A stretch of 53,746 nt of DNA from a virus: positions 1-53,746 of the IMG/VR virus record IMGVR_UViG_3300043331_002800; one strand, given 5' to 3'. The notes under the pieces are model-generated. The model was not told the DNA's origin and did no database searches. It saw only the letters and a program-made list of their open reading frames with translations. Positions 16,997 to 24,211 of the stretch are shown piece by piece. Made by a program: the position numbers and the translations under genes. Every line of letters begins with the position of its first letter. Position 1 is the stretch's first letter.

Positions 16997-17278
16997 TCAG
17001 AATCCGTGTTTGAGCTTCAGCTCGTGCATCAGGCGCCGGCGGTCGTCCTCCTGGATCCCGGCCAGAAAGATGCCGAGGTCGAGGTTGAGGCGCCAGAGCG
17101 CGCGTTCGGTCGGGTCATCGAGTCTCGTCGGCAGATCCGGCGGGCACAGCCAATGACTCGGCGGGGTCCGGTACCGCTGAGCCATCTGATCGATCAGGTG
17201 CAGGAACGGATCGTTCCTGGCTGCGAAAAAGCCCCACCTTCCCGAGATTGATCGCCAGTCGCCGCGCGAGCCCGGCAT
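16997..17278 (-). CDS. tail assembly chaperone, C-terminal (T) frame, probably made by frameshift
   Basis: This frame is open from 17278, but the part upstream of about 17227 overlaps the G frame and looks non-native. The useful part, about 75 residues beginning AARNDPFLHLIDQMAQRYR, has the helical, Trp/Leu-containing character of gpT-like tail chaperone tails. Relative to the G frame it is +1. It most likely exists only as a G-T fusion of about 222 residues. It ends 4 nt before the tape measure start. Confidence 0.75.
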   Translation of the reverse strand: MPGSRGDWRSISGRWGFFAARNDPFLHLIDQMAQRYRTPPSHWLCPPDLPTRLDDPTERALWRLNLDLGIFLAGIQEDDRRRLMHELKLKHGF

Positions 17279-17666
17279 CCATGAGCCCCAGCCAGATCCC
17301 GTCGGGGACGTCGGTCACGACGAGCGCGGCCGGATCGGGCGGCGGCCCATCCGGCGTCGACGGCGCGACCACCTTCGGCTCGAGCACCACGGCCATCGCA
17401 TAGGCGCGGGCGACTTCCAGGATCTCGGCACGGCGGTGCGGGCTCTCGAGAATGGTGCCGACCGTACTCCCCGGATAGTGCGAGGCGAAGGATTCGATGA
17501 CGGGCGTCGGAATCGACCCGAGGAAGATCAGATCTTGGAAGCCGAGGTGTCGGCACTTGAAGACGAGGCCGGGCCCGACCTCGTAGTACCAGATCAAGGC
17601 ATTGCGAAACGCGTCGGCCGAGACCGGGATCGGCTCATGCCCGTTCACTGTCGCCGTGCTGTCCAT
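17115..17666 (-). CDS. tail assembly chaperone, G frame
   Basis: A 183-residue protein positioned between the major tail protein and the tape measure gene. Residues 1-100 contain an alpha-helical domain (ALIWYYEVGPGLVFKCRHLGF). The last 36 residues, after the shift site at codons 146-148, are Pro/Ser/Asp-rich and look like unselected sequence, as usual for the short form. The ATG at 17666 has only an AGGGG-like SD. It would bind the tape measure protein during tail assembly. Confidence 0.8.
   Translation of the reverse strand: MDSTATVNGHEPIPVSADAFRNALIWYYEVGPGLVFKCRHLGFQDLIFLGSIPTPVIESFASHYPGSTVGTILESPHRRAEILEVARAYAMAVVLEPKVVAPSTPDGPPPDPAALVVTDVPDGIWLGLMDAGLARRLAINLGKVGLFRSQERSVPAPDRSDGSAVPDPAESLAVPAGSADETR
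17225..17231 (-). other. candidate +1 programmed frameshift site, CTTTTTC
   Basis: In the G frame the codons are CTT (146), TTT (147) and CGC (148). A +1 slip of the Phe tRNA from TTT to TTC keeps full pairing with a GAA anticodon and moves into the T frame at GCA. The usual -1 heptamer does not fit the frames here. A -2 shift would reach the same frame but has poorer re-pairing. Confidence 0.6.
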
Positions 17667-17697
17667 GACGTCACGCCCCTGTCGCCCGCCGGTCGTG

Positions 17698-17750
17698 AGA
17701 AGAAAAGCGGGGTCGAGTCGCCGGCGGGCGTGTGCCTCGTGCTCGACCCC
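17698..17750 (-). terminator. intrinsic terminator after the major tail protein gene
   Basis: GGGGTCGAG at 17709-17717 and CTCGACCCC at 17742-17750 form a perfect 9-bp stem with additional pairing possible inside. On the minus strand it is followed by GCTTTTCTTCTC. It would reduce transcription of the chaperone and tape measure genes relative to the abundant tail tube protein. The gap 17667-17781 holds no gene. Confidence 0.75.
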
Positions 17751-17781
17751 TACGAACCGGAGATCCCCCGGCCCGATCTCG

Positions 17782-18360
17782 TTATTTCTCGAAGCGGTAG
17801 TAGCCCGCGCGATCGCCCGCGTTCCTGGACGTGTCTTCCATCGCCTCGAAGCGCACGCGGAACATCGACTCCTTCGTCCGACTGAGCGGAATCTGGTAGC
17901 CGGCCACCGTCGCCACCTTGTAGAGCTGCACGATGATGAACTTCGTCGGCGCGTACGGCTGGCGCGCGGTCGCCATGACGCAGGTCGTGTTCGGGACCAG
18001 GGCAGCGTTGCCGCCCCCCCAGTAGAAGGCGTCCCCGGCGCTGATCGTCTCGGTGCCCGCGCTGTTGAACGCCTGTTGCAGCGCGAAGTACGTCTGCTCG
18101 AGACAGGTGAACTCGAGCGAGGCGCGCTGATTGATCGTGAACGTGTTGATGTAGCCGAGCGCCTGCTCGGCCTCAATCAGCTTCTGTTCCGGGTTGTAGA
18201 CGAACGTGGTGTCGCCCTGCGTGAGGCCCATCTCGGTGCCCGACGCGGGAATGCCGTCCGTGTGGGTCGTGTAGGTCGGCGGCGTGCCGGTCACGGCCGG
18301 GGTGACGCCCGCGAAGATCCTGCACGCGCCGAGATGAATCTTGCCTGCGTTGAGTGCCAT
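17782..18360 (-). CDS. major tail (tube) protein
   Basis: A 192-residue beta-rich protein with the features of tail tube subunits: a short N-terminal strand (KIHLGACRIFAGV), a central DTTFVYNPEQKLIEAEQALG, and a long C-terminal beta region. Its SD (TAAGGAGG, with a 10-nt spacer to the ATG at 18360) is among the strongest in the window, and it is followed by a terminator. Both are expected for an abundant structural protein. It lies directly before the chaperone genes. Confidence 0.85.
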   Translation of the reverse strand: MALNAGKIHLGACRIFAGVTPAVTGTPPTYTTHTDGIPASGTEMGLTQGDTTFVYNPEQKLIEAEQALGYINTFTINQRASLEFTCLEQTYFALQQAFNSAGTETISAGDAFYWGGGNAALVPNTTCVMATARQPYAPTKFIIVQLYKVATVAGYQIPLSRTKESMFRVRFEAMEDTSRNAGDRAGYYRFEK

Positions 18361-18375
18361 GACTCTCTAGCCTCC

Positions 18376-19116
18376 TTAGAGCACGAGCGTCCGCTCGATC
18401 TCCGTCCGAACCTCAAACCCCTCGCCCGCCGTGCCACCCGCGATGCTGATGGCAGCGACCCCGACAAACATGTCCGTCCCGTGCACCCCGACGTCGATCT
18501 CGACGCCCGCGAGCGTCCCGTTCGGAATCGTCACGATGACCGGCACAGTGGTCCGGTCGATCGTCTTCATCGTCAGCGTCGCCGTGATCGTCGCGCCGCC
18601 GATCGCGGTCGTCGTTTTCACGACGGTGTTCGCCTTGCCATAGAGCGACTGATCGATGTCGCTTGCCGGCGTGAATGTCCCCGCGCCGGCGCCGCTGACG
18701 GCAAACGATCCGAGCGTCACCACCGCCGGCGGAAACGCGTTCACGGCGTCGACCTGAATCCCGAGCTTCCGGAGATCGGGATGCGCCCGCGCGTCTTCAG
18801 CCGTGAGCAGCCGGTTCAGCCCGCCCGTGCCGCCATAATGCGCGTCGAGCGCGACCTGGAGCGGCTCGCCGAGCAGCGTCCGAAACAGCGCCGCGGCGTG
18901 GACCAGATCGCGCCGCGCCTCGAAAGCCAGGAGCAGCGCCGTCGCGTCCACGCCGGTCCCGAGCGCATCGACGAGCGTCACGCGATTATTCTCGGCCCCC
19001 TCGGCGATGCTGTCTGGCGTCGTCGCGTCGACCCCGACCGCCTCTTCGAAGAGCTGGGCGCCCTTGGCCAGGGAGTCCAGGATCGTGAGGAGGTCGGGGA
19101 TCCCGAGGAGCGCCAT
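18376..19116 (-). CDS. structural protein upstream of the tail tube gene
   Basis: A 246-residue protein. The N-terminal 130 residues are helical (LLTILDSLAKGAQLFEEAVG), and residues about 140-246 are a Thr/Gly/Val-rich beta domain ending FEVRTEIERTLVL. I do not recognise the family. The gene lies 15 nt before the major tail gene, so it is probably a head-tail or tail protein. It shows no sign of being a contractile sheath. Confidence 0.7.
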   Translation of the reverse strand: MALLGIPDLLTILDSLAKGAQLFEEAVGVDATTPDSIAEGAENNRVTLVDALGTGVDATALLLAFEARRDLVHAAALFRTLLGEPLQVALDAHYGGTGGLNRLLTAEDARAHPDLRKLGIQVDAVNAFPPAVVTLGSFAVSGAGAGTFTPASDIDQSLYGKANTVVKTTTAIGGATITATLTMKTIDRTTVPVIVTIPNGTLAGVEIDVGVHGTDMFVGVAAISIAGGTAGEGFEVRTEIERTLVL

Positions 19117-19122
19117 CGGTCG

Positions 19123-19494
19123 TCAGGCGCTCTCGCCCGTCGCCTTCGCCTGGCGCGCCGCTCGGCCCTCCGGCTTGCCGCCCTCGCCTTCGAGCCGCTT
19201 GCGTTCGGCGGCGATCTCGGCGTCGATCGCCTTCACGTCGCCGCTGACTCGGGCGCGCGCGGCCTCCAGAATCGAGATGCGCTCGTGCGGCCGCGCCGTC
19301 TCGAGCTGCGCCTGCAGGTCGGCCGTCGCCTGGTCGCCGGTGCCGATCGGGACGAGCTCGCCGGTCGGCAGGACTTCGTCCACGAGGTGCTTGACCTCGT
19401 GGGCGATCTCCGTCCGCAGGTCGACGTCAGTGCCCTCGCCGAGCACCTGGCCGTCGTGCGGGAGCTTCGCCCCCTTCTTCACCCGACACCGCAT
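19123..19494 (-). CDS. small phage structural-region protein, 123 aa
   Basis: Starts MRCRVKKGAKLPHDGQVLGEG, then a helical Glu/Ala-rich middle and a basic C-terminus. Preceded by AAAGGAGTGAGCC, a strong SD, so this start is well supported even though the upstream gene overlaps it by 68 nt in another frame. The residue pattern suggests a short beta hairpin plus a coiled coil. No function can be assigned. Confidence 0.65.
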   Translation of the reverse strand: MRCRVKKGAKLPHDGQVLGEGTDVDLRTEIAHEVKHLVDEVLPTGELVPIGTGDQATADLQAQLETARPHERISILEAARARVSGDVKAIDAEIAAERKRLEGEGGKPEGRAARQAKATGESA

Positions 19495-19768
19495 GGCTCA
19501 CTCCTTTGGTCTCCGCGGCCGCGCCTTCGGACTCGGCCGGCTCGCCCGGCTGGGCGACCCAGAGCGGATGGTCTTTGTTCATCTGCATGTCGCGGATCAG
19601 GCTGACGAGCGTGTGGGCGGCGAAGGCCGTGCCGTCCGGTCGCTTCGGCCAGGCGCCCTCGCCTTGCGCGGCGATCGCGGCGCGGAGGTGCTCATCGGTG
19701 GGCGTGCCCGTGCCGCTCGCTGTGGTCGCCTCCTCGATCACCTGTTTTGCGAAATGTCTGATTGCCAT
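19427..19768 (-). CDS. small hypothetical protein, 113 aa
   Basis: An Ala/Thr-rich N-terminal helix, then EHLRAAIAAQGEGAWPKRPDGTAFAAHTLVSLIRDMQ, and a Glu-rich, then Arg-rich C-terminal tail. The last 22 codons overlap the next gene in a different frame. The overlapping tail has weak protein character, so this gene may once have ended earlier. Unrecognised family. Confidence 0.55.
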   Translation of the reverse strand: MAIRHFAKQVIEEATTASGTGTPTDEHLRAAIAAQGEGAWPKRPDGTAFAAHTLVSLIRDMQMNKDHPLWVAQPGEPAESEGAAAETKGVSHAVSGEEGGEAPARRPGARRGH

Positions 19769-19806
19769 AACGTCTGTACCTCCGCCGTGCAGGGAAGAAC
19801 GGCCCC

Positions 19807-20145
19807 TCAGTTCTTGAAGACGCCGACCGTGACGCTCGTGACCGCCGAGTACGTGAGCTGCACGCGCCCGTTGGTGTCGAGGTAGGCGGCCAAGGGCGAC
19901 GGCGTGCGGATCTTCCGGCGCTCGCCATTCGTCACGGCCACCACGACGTCATGCGCCGCATTCGCGACGCCGAAATTGCAGGCCACCTGGGCGACAAAGG
20001 TCACGTTGATCGGGCTGCCGCCGCCATTGATGACCTCGAGATACTCGTTGCCATCGGCGGCGTAGCTGTCACCCCCGCCCGCGGCGGCGGCGAATGTCGG
20101 ATTCAGACCGGTCTTGGAAATCGTCTGGACGCTCAGAATCGCCAT
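19807..20145 (-). CDS. small beta-rich structural protein
   Basis: A 112-residue protein that starts MAILSVQTISKTGLNPTFAA, then has GGGDSYAADGNEYLEVINGGGSPINVTF and ends LTYSAVTSVTVGVFKN. The motif order (TGL-P, then N-L-V-NGGGSP, then TYSAVTSVTV) recurs in small proteins of siphophage head regions, possibly head fibre or decoration-like. I can say only that it is a conserved type of virion-region protein. Confidence 0.7.
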   Translation of the reverse strand: MAILSVQTISKTGLNPTFAAAAGGGDSYAADGNEYLEVINGGGSPINVTFVAQVACNFGVANAAHDVVVAVTNGERRKIRTPSPLAAYLDTNGRVQLTYSAVTSVTVGVFKN

Positions 20146-20158
20146 CGCGTGTCGCTCC

Positions 20159-20668
20159 TCAGGTCTGGCTGTAGACGACCAGCTCGATCGTGCCCATCTT
20201 CACGAGCGTCGCCTCGGCCCCCGCCCACTTGGCAATGGGGTCGTAGTCCTCGTCTTCCGGCTGTGCCGATCCGCCGAGGTACGGGAAGAGGCGCATCTCA
20301 TCGCCGGGATCGGTCGAGAAGAGCCGTCGGGCGGCGAGCACATACCGTTCGACGTGATCGGTGATCGTCTCCTCGTCATCGCCGGCCACCGCGAAGCGAA
20401 TGGCGAGCAGATGCGTCCGCGCCGGCGACCAGGCGCTATCGCTCGTGCGGATACTTCGCACGGCCAGGATTTCCGCGTAGGGCATCTCGGCCGGCAGGAT
20501 CTTCCGCTCGGCGCGCGAGACGCGACGTAAGGGCTGCACATCCAGACCGTCGCCCGCCTCGGCGGCGAGCTCGGTCAAGACATCGCGAAAGTCCTGGCCC
20601 TCGAGCAACGTCTTGACGCCGCGCTTGATGGCGGTGACTGAGGCGAGGCCGGCCGCGGTGACCGTCAC
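20159..20668 (-). CDS. tail terminator/completion-like protein
   Basis: A 169-residue alpha/beta protein. It lies directly downstream of the virion-morphogenesis protein and upstream of the tail genes, where tail terminators are found. The pattern of helix, a middle strand block (THLLAIRFAVAGDDEETITDHV), and a C-terminal strand pair resembles that fold. Its ATG at 20668 overlaps the upstream stop as ATGA. The assignment rests mainly on position. Confidence 0.5.
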   Translation of the reverse strand: MTVTAAGLASVTAIKRGVKTLLEGQDFRDVLTELAAEAGDGLDVQPLRRVSRAERKILPAEMPYAEILAVRSIRTSDSAWSPARTHLLAIRFAVAGDDEETITDHVERYVLAARRLFSTDPGDEMRLFPYLGGSAQPEDEDYDPIAKWAGAEATLVKMGTIELVVYSQT

Positions 20669-21267
20669 AGCGTCGAGCCTCCGGCGCCGCCGACGACCGG
20701 CAGATCGCCCGACGCGACGCGCAGCGCGAGCGTCGTCCGGAGGCCGGCGGCCTTGGCGCGATCGATGGCGTACCGATGCAGCAGCCGGCCGAGCGTCTCG
20801 GAGGCGCCCCGCATGAGGAAGAGCACGCGGCGCCGCGGCGGGCGCGATCCTTTCGGCCGCTGATGATGCCGGGCATACGGGATCCGTGTGCCGATGACGA
20901 GCGCCTGCTGCGTCGCTTCGAAGAGGCCCTCGGGGCCTGGGCGGTCGCCACTGTAGGTCAAGGACCGTTTCAGCGCGCCCGAACGCACGAGGATCGGTCG
21001 CCCCGGATACTTCTTCGCTTTCCAGGCGGCATACGCCGGCGAGAGCGGCGCCCAGCCGCCGACCGAGCCGCCCTCGCTCTCGAAATTGTCCTGGATATCC
21101 CGGTAGAGCTTCGGCGCGACATAGCGCGTCCAGAACTCGCGGAGATCGGAGAGGTCCTTACGCACGGCCGGCAAGGCGACCTGCACGAGGTCCTCGCCAT
21201 CGATCGAGAACTGCAGCTTGAAGACCGGCAGCGTCGAGGGCGCGGCGGCGCCAATGATCGTCGCCAT
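20665..21267 (-). CDS. virion morphogenesis protein, Mu gpG/HK97 gp10-like
   Basis: A 200-residue protein with FWTRYVAPKLYRDIQDNFESEGG, then GWAPLSPAYAAWK and RPILVRSGALKRSL. This order (helical front, W-x-PLSP-x-YxxWK, R-S-G-L-x-S) is the signature of the phage virion morphogenesis family (PF05069-like) involved in head-tail joining. Its start shares one base with the upstream stop. Confidence 0.85.
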   Translation of the reverse strand: MATIIGAAAPSTLPVFKLQFSIDGEDLVQVALPAVRKDLSDLREFWTRYVAPKLYRDIQDNFESEGGSVGGWAPLSPAYAAWKAKKYPGRPILVRSGALKRSLTYSGDRPGPEGLFEATQQALVIGTRIPYARHHQRPKGSRPPRRRVLFLMRGASETLGRLLHRYAIDRAKAAGLRTTLALRVASGDLPVVGGAGGSTL

Positions 21268-21743
21268 CAGAAGACCTGCGCCCGCGTAATCCGCGGCGCG
21301 TCGACCTCGAAGTCGCTGTAGCCCTCGTCGGCGAACGACCCGCTTCGATCGATTGGCGATTTCAGGATGCCGTTCGACTGGGTGGCATCGGGCAGCGTGA
21401 AGGGATCGTCCGGGTCCTTCAGCGCCTTGATGCGACTGTCGTAGTACCGCTGGGCGGCCGTGGCCGCGTCGAGGAGCGACGAGTCGGTGCCGAAGGCGCG
21501 CGCCCGTAAGAGATGCGCCAGCGCGCCATGCGCCGTGAGGTCCTTGAGCAGGATGCGCGACTCGGTAGCCTCGGCCGCGATCGGGACCGGGTCAAACCCG
21601 ATCGTGCCGAAGATCGCGTTGAGCTCGGCCTCGACCTTGTCGAGAAAGGCCTGGACCTGCCCCTCGTTCGGCGTCGTGTTCGCGTTGATCGCGATGTTCG
21701 GCGCGAGCGCTTTGACGTCGGACACCTGGGCGTAGGTCGACAT
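21267..21743 (-). CDS. head-tail connector, Mu gp36-like (DUF1320-like)
   Basis: A 158-residue protein starting MSTYAQVSDVKALAPN, with a helical bundle (QVQAFLDKVEAELNAIFG, DLTAHGALAHLLRAR, AAQRYYDSRIKAL), followed by a flexible C-terminus. This is the pattern of adaptor proteins that sit on the portal. It is adjacent to the virion morphogenesis gene. Confidence 0.7.
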   Translation of the reverse strand: MSTYAQVSDVKALAPNIAINANTTPNEGQVQAFLDKVEAELNAIFGTIGFDPVPIAAEATESRILLKDLTAHGALAHLLRARAFGTDSSLLDAATAAQRYYDSRIKALKDPDDPFTLPDATQSNGILKSPIDRSGSFADEGYSDFEVDAPRITRAQVF

Positions 21744-21746
21744 CGG

Positions 21747-22151
21747 CTACGTCCCGATCTGGGCCGAGAGGGTCAGCGAGGTGGCGCCGGCGTACGTGCC
21801 GGTGGTGGTGTACTTCACGCGGAACTCGCTGCCGAGGAAGCCGTTCAGGATGGTGTCGTCGGCGAGCGCGCCATCCGAGACGGCGATGGCCGCCGCCAGC
21901 GCGATCGCGCCGTTGACGGCGGAAAACTTCTTCGCCGCAGCCGTGGTGAAGGCAAACGCCATAATGTCGCGCCAGGTCCCGCCGGACACGCGCGTTTGCA
22001 CCCACGCCTTGGCCGTCGTCCCGCCCGATCCGTAGGCGAAGGCGGCTTCCACCAGGAGATAGCGCGGAGCCGATCGCGCCTTGATCACCTGACCGACCTG
22101 CCCCGTGACCGCGCCGGCAATGGTCGTGGAAGGAAGGAGCGTCGTCGCCAT
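21747..22151 (-). CDS. small structural protein, 134 aa
   Basis: A Thr/Ala/Gly-rich beta protein (MATTLLPSTTIAGAVTGQVGQ, YLLVEAAFAYGSGG, FRVKYTTTGTYAGATSLTLSAQIGT). I start it at the ATG at 22151, 4 nt after the upstream stop. The longer upstream frame is Arg/Ser-rich shadow. Probably a head or head-tail junction protein by position. No family recognised. Confidence 0.6.
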   Translation of the reverse strand: MATTLLPSTTIAGAVTGQVGQVIKARSAPRYLLVEAAFAYGSGGTTAKAWVQTRVSGGTWRDIMAFAFTTAAAKKFSAVNGAIALAAAIAVSDGALADDTILNGFLGSEFRVKYTTTGTYAGATSLTLSAQIGT

Positions 22152-22155
22152 GGCC

Positions 22156-22632
22156 TCAGAGCCCGGCCTCGTGGCGGGAGGCCGCCGTGTTCTCCCAGTT
22201 GATCGGCGCGTCCCGATCGAGCGCGCGCTGCTCACGACTCTCACGCTGCGCTTCCGAATCGAGCCAGGCCTGCTTGAAGGCGGCCTCGCGTTGGTCGTAG
22301 TCGAATTGACTCTCGCCGGGTTGCCGCGGCTCCATGGCCGGCGGGCCGTCCTGGACCGGCCGATGTCGCTTCCGCCCATGGCTCTCGAGCGCGCCGGCCG
22401 TGAGGAACCTGGCACCGCACTCGCCGCACGGCACGGGCGTGAGCTCCGGAGTGATGGCCTCGATGTAGCCCAGTCTCACCAGGCGCTCGTCGTTGGGTTG
22501 ACCGGTCAGCTCGAGGACCTGATCGCGGTCGTAGGTCTGGCCACCGTAGCGGCCGGGCCGACGCATCCGGTAGCGCGGTCGTTCAGGTTTCGGCGGCGGC
22601 GCCTTGTCCGCCGTTTGGGTTTTGCTGGCCAC
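22156..22632 (-). CDS. protein with a C2H2 zinc finger, between capsid and connector genes
   Basis: A 158-residue charged protein. Residues about 68-90 hold C-x2-C-x12-H-x4-H (PCGECGARF, then H and RKRH), a classic C2H2 spacing with the aromatic residue in place. The rest is Arg/Glu-rich, ending NTAASRHEAGL. I start at the GTG at 22632. Small zinc-finger proteins occur in the structural regions of some phages; the role here is unknown. Confidence 0.65.
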   Translation of the reverse strand: MASKTQTADKAPPPKPERPRYRMRRPGRYGGQTYDRDQVLELTGQPNDERLVRLGYIEAITPELTPVPCGECGARFLTAGALESHGRKRHRPVQDGPPAMEPRQPGESQFDYDQREAAFKQAWLDSEAQRESREQRALDRDAPINWENTAASRHEAGL

Positions 22633-22660
22633 GGGTCACGCCCCTTCTCCGTCAGGTTGA

Positions 22661-22708
22661 AGAGGGGCGGCCGCGCCTCCGAGGGTCGGCGGCGGCCCGA
22701 GCCCCTCT
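22661..22708 (-). terminator. hairpin after the major capsid gene
   Basis: AGAGGGGC at 22661-22668 pairs perfectly with GCCCCTCT at 22701-22708 around a GC-rich 32-nt loop. On the minus strand it is followed by TTCAACC, which is a poor U-tract, so termination would be weak. It could instead protect the capsid mRNA end. Confidence 0.4.
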
Positions 22709-22724
22709 CAGGTGGTCTCGCGCG

Positions 22725-23684
22725 CTACACCACGACCGCATCGAGGAAGGTCGCCGAGCGCGCGCTCGTCACCTTCTGGTCGAAGTAGCTGTTGCTCTCG
22801 ATGATGTCGACTTCGCTCTCTTCGTTGCGCATCCGCTTGATGTACGTCGGCTGTGCCGGCGCGCCTTCCCGGGCCCACCAGAGCGTGTAGCAGGCGCTCG
22901 GCTCCATGACGGAGGGCGAGCGCGAGACATACGCCAGGAGCGCCTTCTTGCCCCAGATGCGCTGGTAGACCACGGACGCTTCGGCCGTGCCGAGGAGCGA
23001 GGTCGTGTGAATCGCGCGGCCGATCAGGAGGCGATCGATCTCGAGGAGCGAGGCGACGAGCTCCGGACCGAGCAGGCTGCGCTGCGTGTACTTCACCATG
23101 TCGACGAGGACCGGATTGAACTTCAGCCCCAGCGACCAGACGTCGGGCCCCAGCACGAGCGTGTTCGGCGTGAAGCCGACCCGCATCTCGATCTCGTTGC
23201 GGTAGGTCTCGATGTCGACGAGCGGATTCGATCCGCCGACATCGTCCCATTGCGTGAAATCGACGGCGCCGGTCTCGTCGTCGCCCCAGATCGTGGTGGC
23301 GAAGAAGGAGGAGGCGGCATTGATTTCCCGCTTCATCAGGATCTTGTCGGTGACAAAGCGTGCGCTGAGCTGCTCGAGGTTCCAGGGCGCGGCGGCGTTG
23401 GCCTTTGTGTCGTCATCGATCTCGTGCCGGAAGGAATACCGGTGCGCGTAGTAGGCCGAGCTCGTGACCCCGAAGCCGATGCCGCGCGAGGGCGTCCCGG
23501 GCGCCCGCTTCTGCGCCGCGTCGCGGAACCAGTCGGACTGGAGCGTCGCCGGGACGAGGCCGCTCTGCACGTCGACGCGCACGAGCGGGCAGAGCTCATC
23601 GGCGATATAGACGGGATTGCGGTAGCCGATCACAATGTTCGTGAGCAGCTGATCAACGTAGAGGTCCCGCGAGAGCGGATTCAT
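22725..23684 (-). CDS. major capsid protein
   Basis: A 319-residue protein in the standard place between the decoration protein and the connectors. The N-terminus (MNPLSRDLYVDQLLTNIVIGY) and a central VDFTQWDDVGGSNPLVDIETYRNEIE followed by NTLVLGPDVWSLGLKFNPVLVDMVKY are typical of E/HK97-fold major capsids in Mu-like and related siphophages. A CAGGAG SD precedes the ATG at 23684. No internal cleavage site can be read with confidence. Confidence 0.9.
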   Translation of the reverse strand: MNPLSRDLYVDQLLTNIVIGYRNPVYIADELCPLVRVDVQSGLVPATLQSDWFRDAAQKRAPGTPSRGIGFGVTSSAYYAHRYSFRHEIDDDTKANAAAPWNLEQLSARFVTDKILMKREINAASSFFATTIWGDDETGAVDFTQWDDVGGSNPLVDIETYRNEIEMRVGFTPNTLVLGPDVWSLGLKFNPVLVDMVKYTQRSLLGPELVASLLEIDRLLIGRAIHTTSLLGTAEASVVYQRIWGKKALLAYVSRSPSVMEPSACYTLWWAREGAPAQPTYIKRMRNEESEVDIIESNSYFDQKVTSARSATFLDAVVV

Positions 23685-23726
23685 GCGCGTATCTCCTGTG
23701 GCTGTCCCTGTCCCGTACCCGTCCCT

Positions 23727-23745
23727 CGGCGGCGTGCGGCCGCCG
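23727..23745. repeat. GC-rich hairpin between decoration and capsid genes
   Basis: CGGCGGC at 23727-23733 and GCCGCCG at 23739-23745 are perfect complements around a 5-nt loop. There is no U-tract. It lies in the 69-nt gap before the capsid gene SD. Confidence 0.45.
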
Positions 23746-23753
23746 CGCCGTCA

Positions 23754-24149
23754 TCAGGCGGCGAAGTAGGCCAACTCGAGCTTGACGGCAATGATCTGGC
23801 CGTCTTCGGTCGCTGGTTCCTGCGCGCGCGCGACGACGAAATCCTTGTCGGTCGTCGTCTTCACGAGCTTGCCGTTGGCGTCGGCCTTGAGCGCGTCACC
23901 GTAGGCGATGTCGGTCGTCGCGTCGACCACGGCCTGGCTGATGTCGCCGGGCCGCAGGCGGACCGCGGCCGCTTCTCCGGCCTTCGGCTTGTTCTGGAGA
24001 ATGCCGACGACGACGTTGCCGGCCCCCGCCAAGGCGACCTGCGGTGAGGTCGTTCCCGGCTTCACGCAGTAGAACTGCTTCGCGCTGAGATCGGTCTCGG
24101 CGACGTACGACTCGTCATGCGACAGTGCGGCTTGTCCGAAGAACCCCAT
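23754..24149 (-). CDS. capsid decoration protein (DUF2190-like)
   Basis: A 131-residue beta-barrel protein with the sequence order seen in DUF2190/decoration proteins: YVAETDLSAKQFYCVKPGT, then VVVGILQNKPKAGEAAAVRLRPG, then DIAYGDALKADANGKLVKTT. It lies between the protease/scaffold and major capsid genes, the usual place. ATG at 24149. Confidence 0.85.
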   Translation of the reverse strand: MGFFGQAALSHDESYVAETDLSAKQFYCVKPGTTSPQVALAGAGNVVVGILQNKPKAGEAAAVRLRPGDISQAVVDATTDIAYGDALKADANGKLVKTTTDKDFVVARAQEPATEDGQIIAVKLELAYFAA

Positions 24150-24211
24150 GATGCGTCACCCTTCTGGGCCGCCCGGAGGGCGGCGAATGCACGACCTCGT
24201 GGCGCGTGCCG

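Noticed and set aside
17225-17231. Standard -1 slippery heptamer in the tail chaperone pair
   Set aside because: The second frame is +1 relative to the first, and tRNA re-pairing for -1 at CTT TTT is poor.
18376-19116. Contractile tail sheath
   Set aside because: At 246 residues it is too short and has no sheath pattern, and no baseplate wedge genes are present.
17602-19605. 667-residue plus-strand frame opposite tail genes
   Set aside because: It is Arg/His/Asp-rich without domains and overlaps four supported minus-strand genes.
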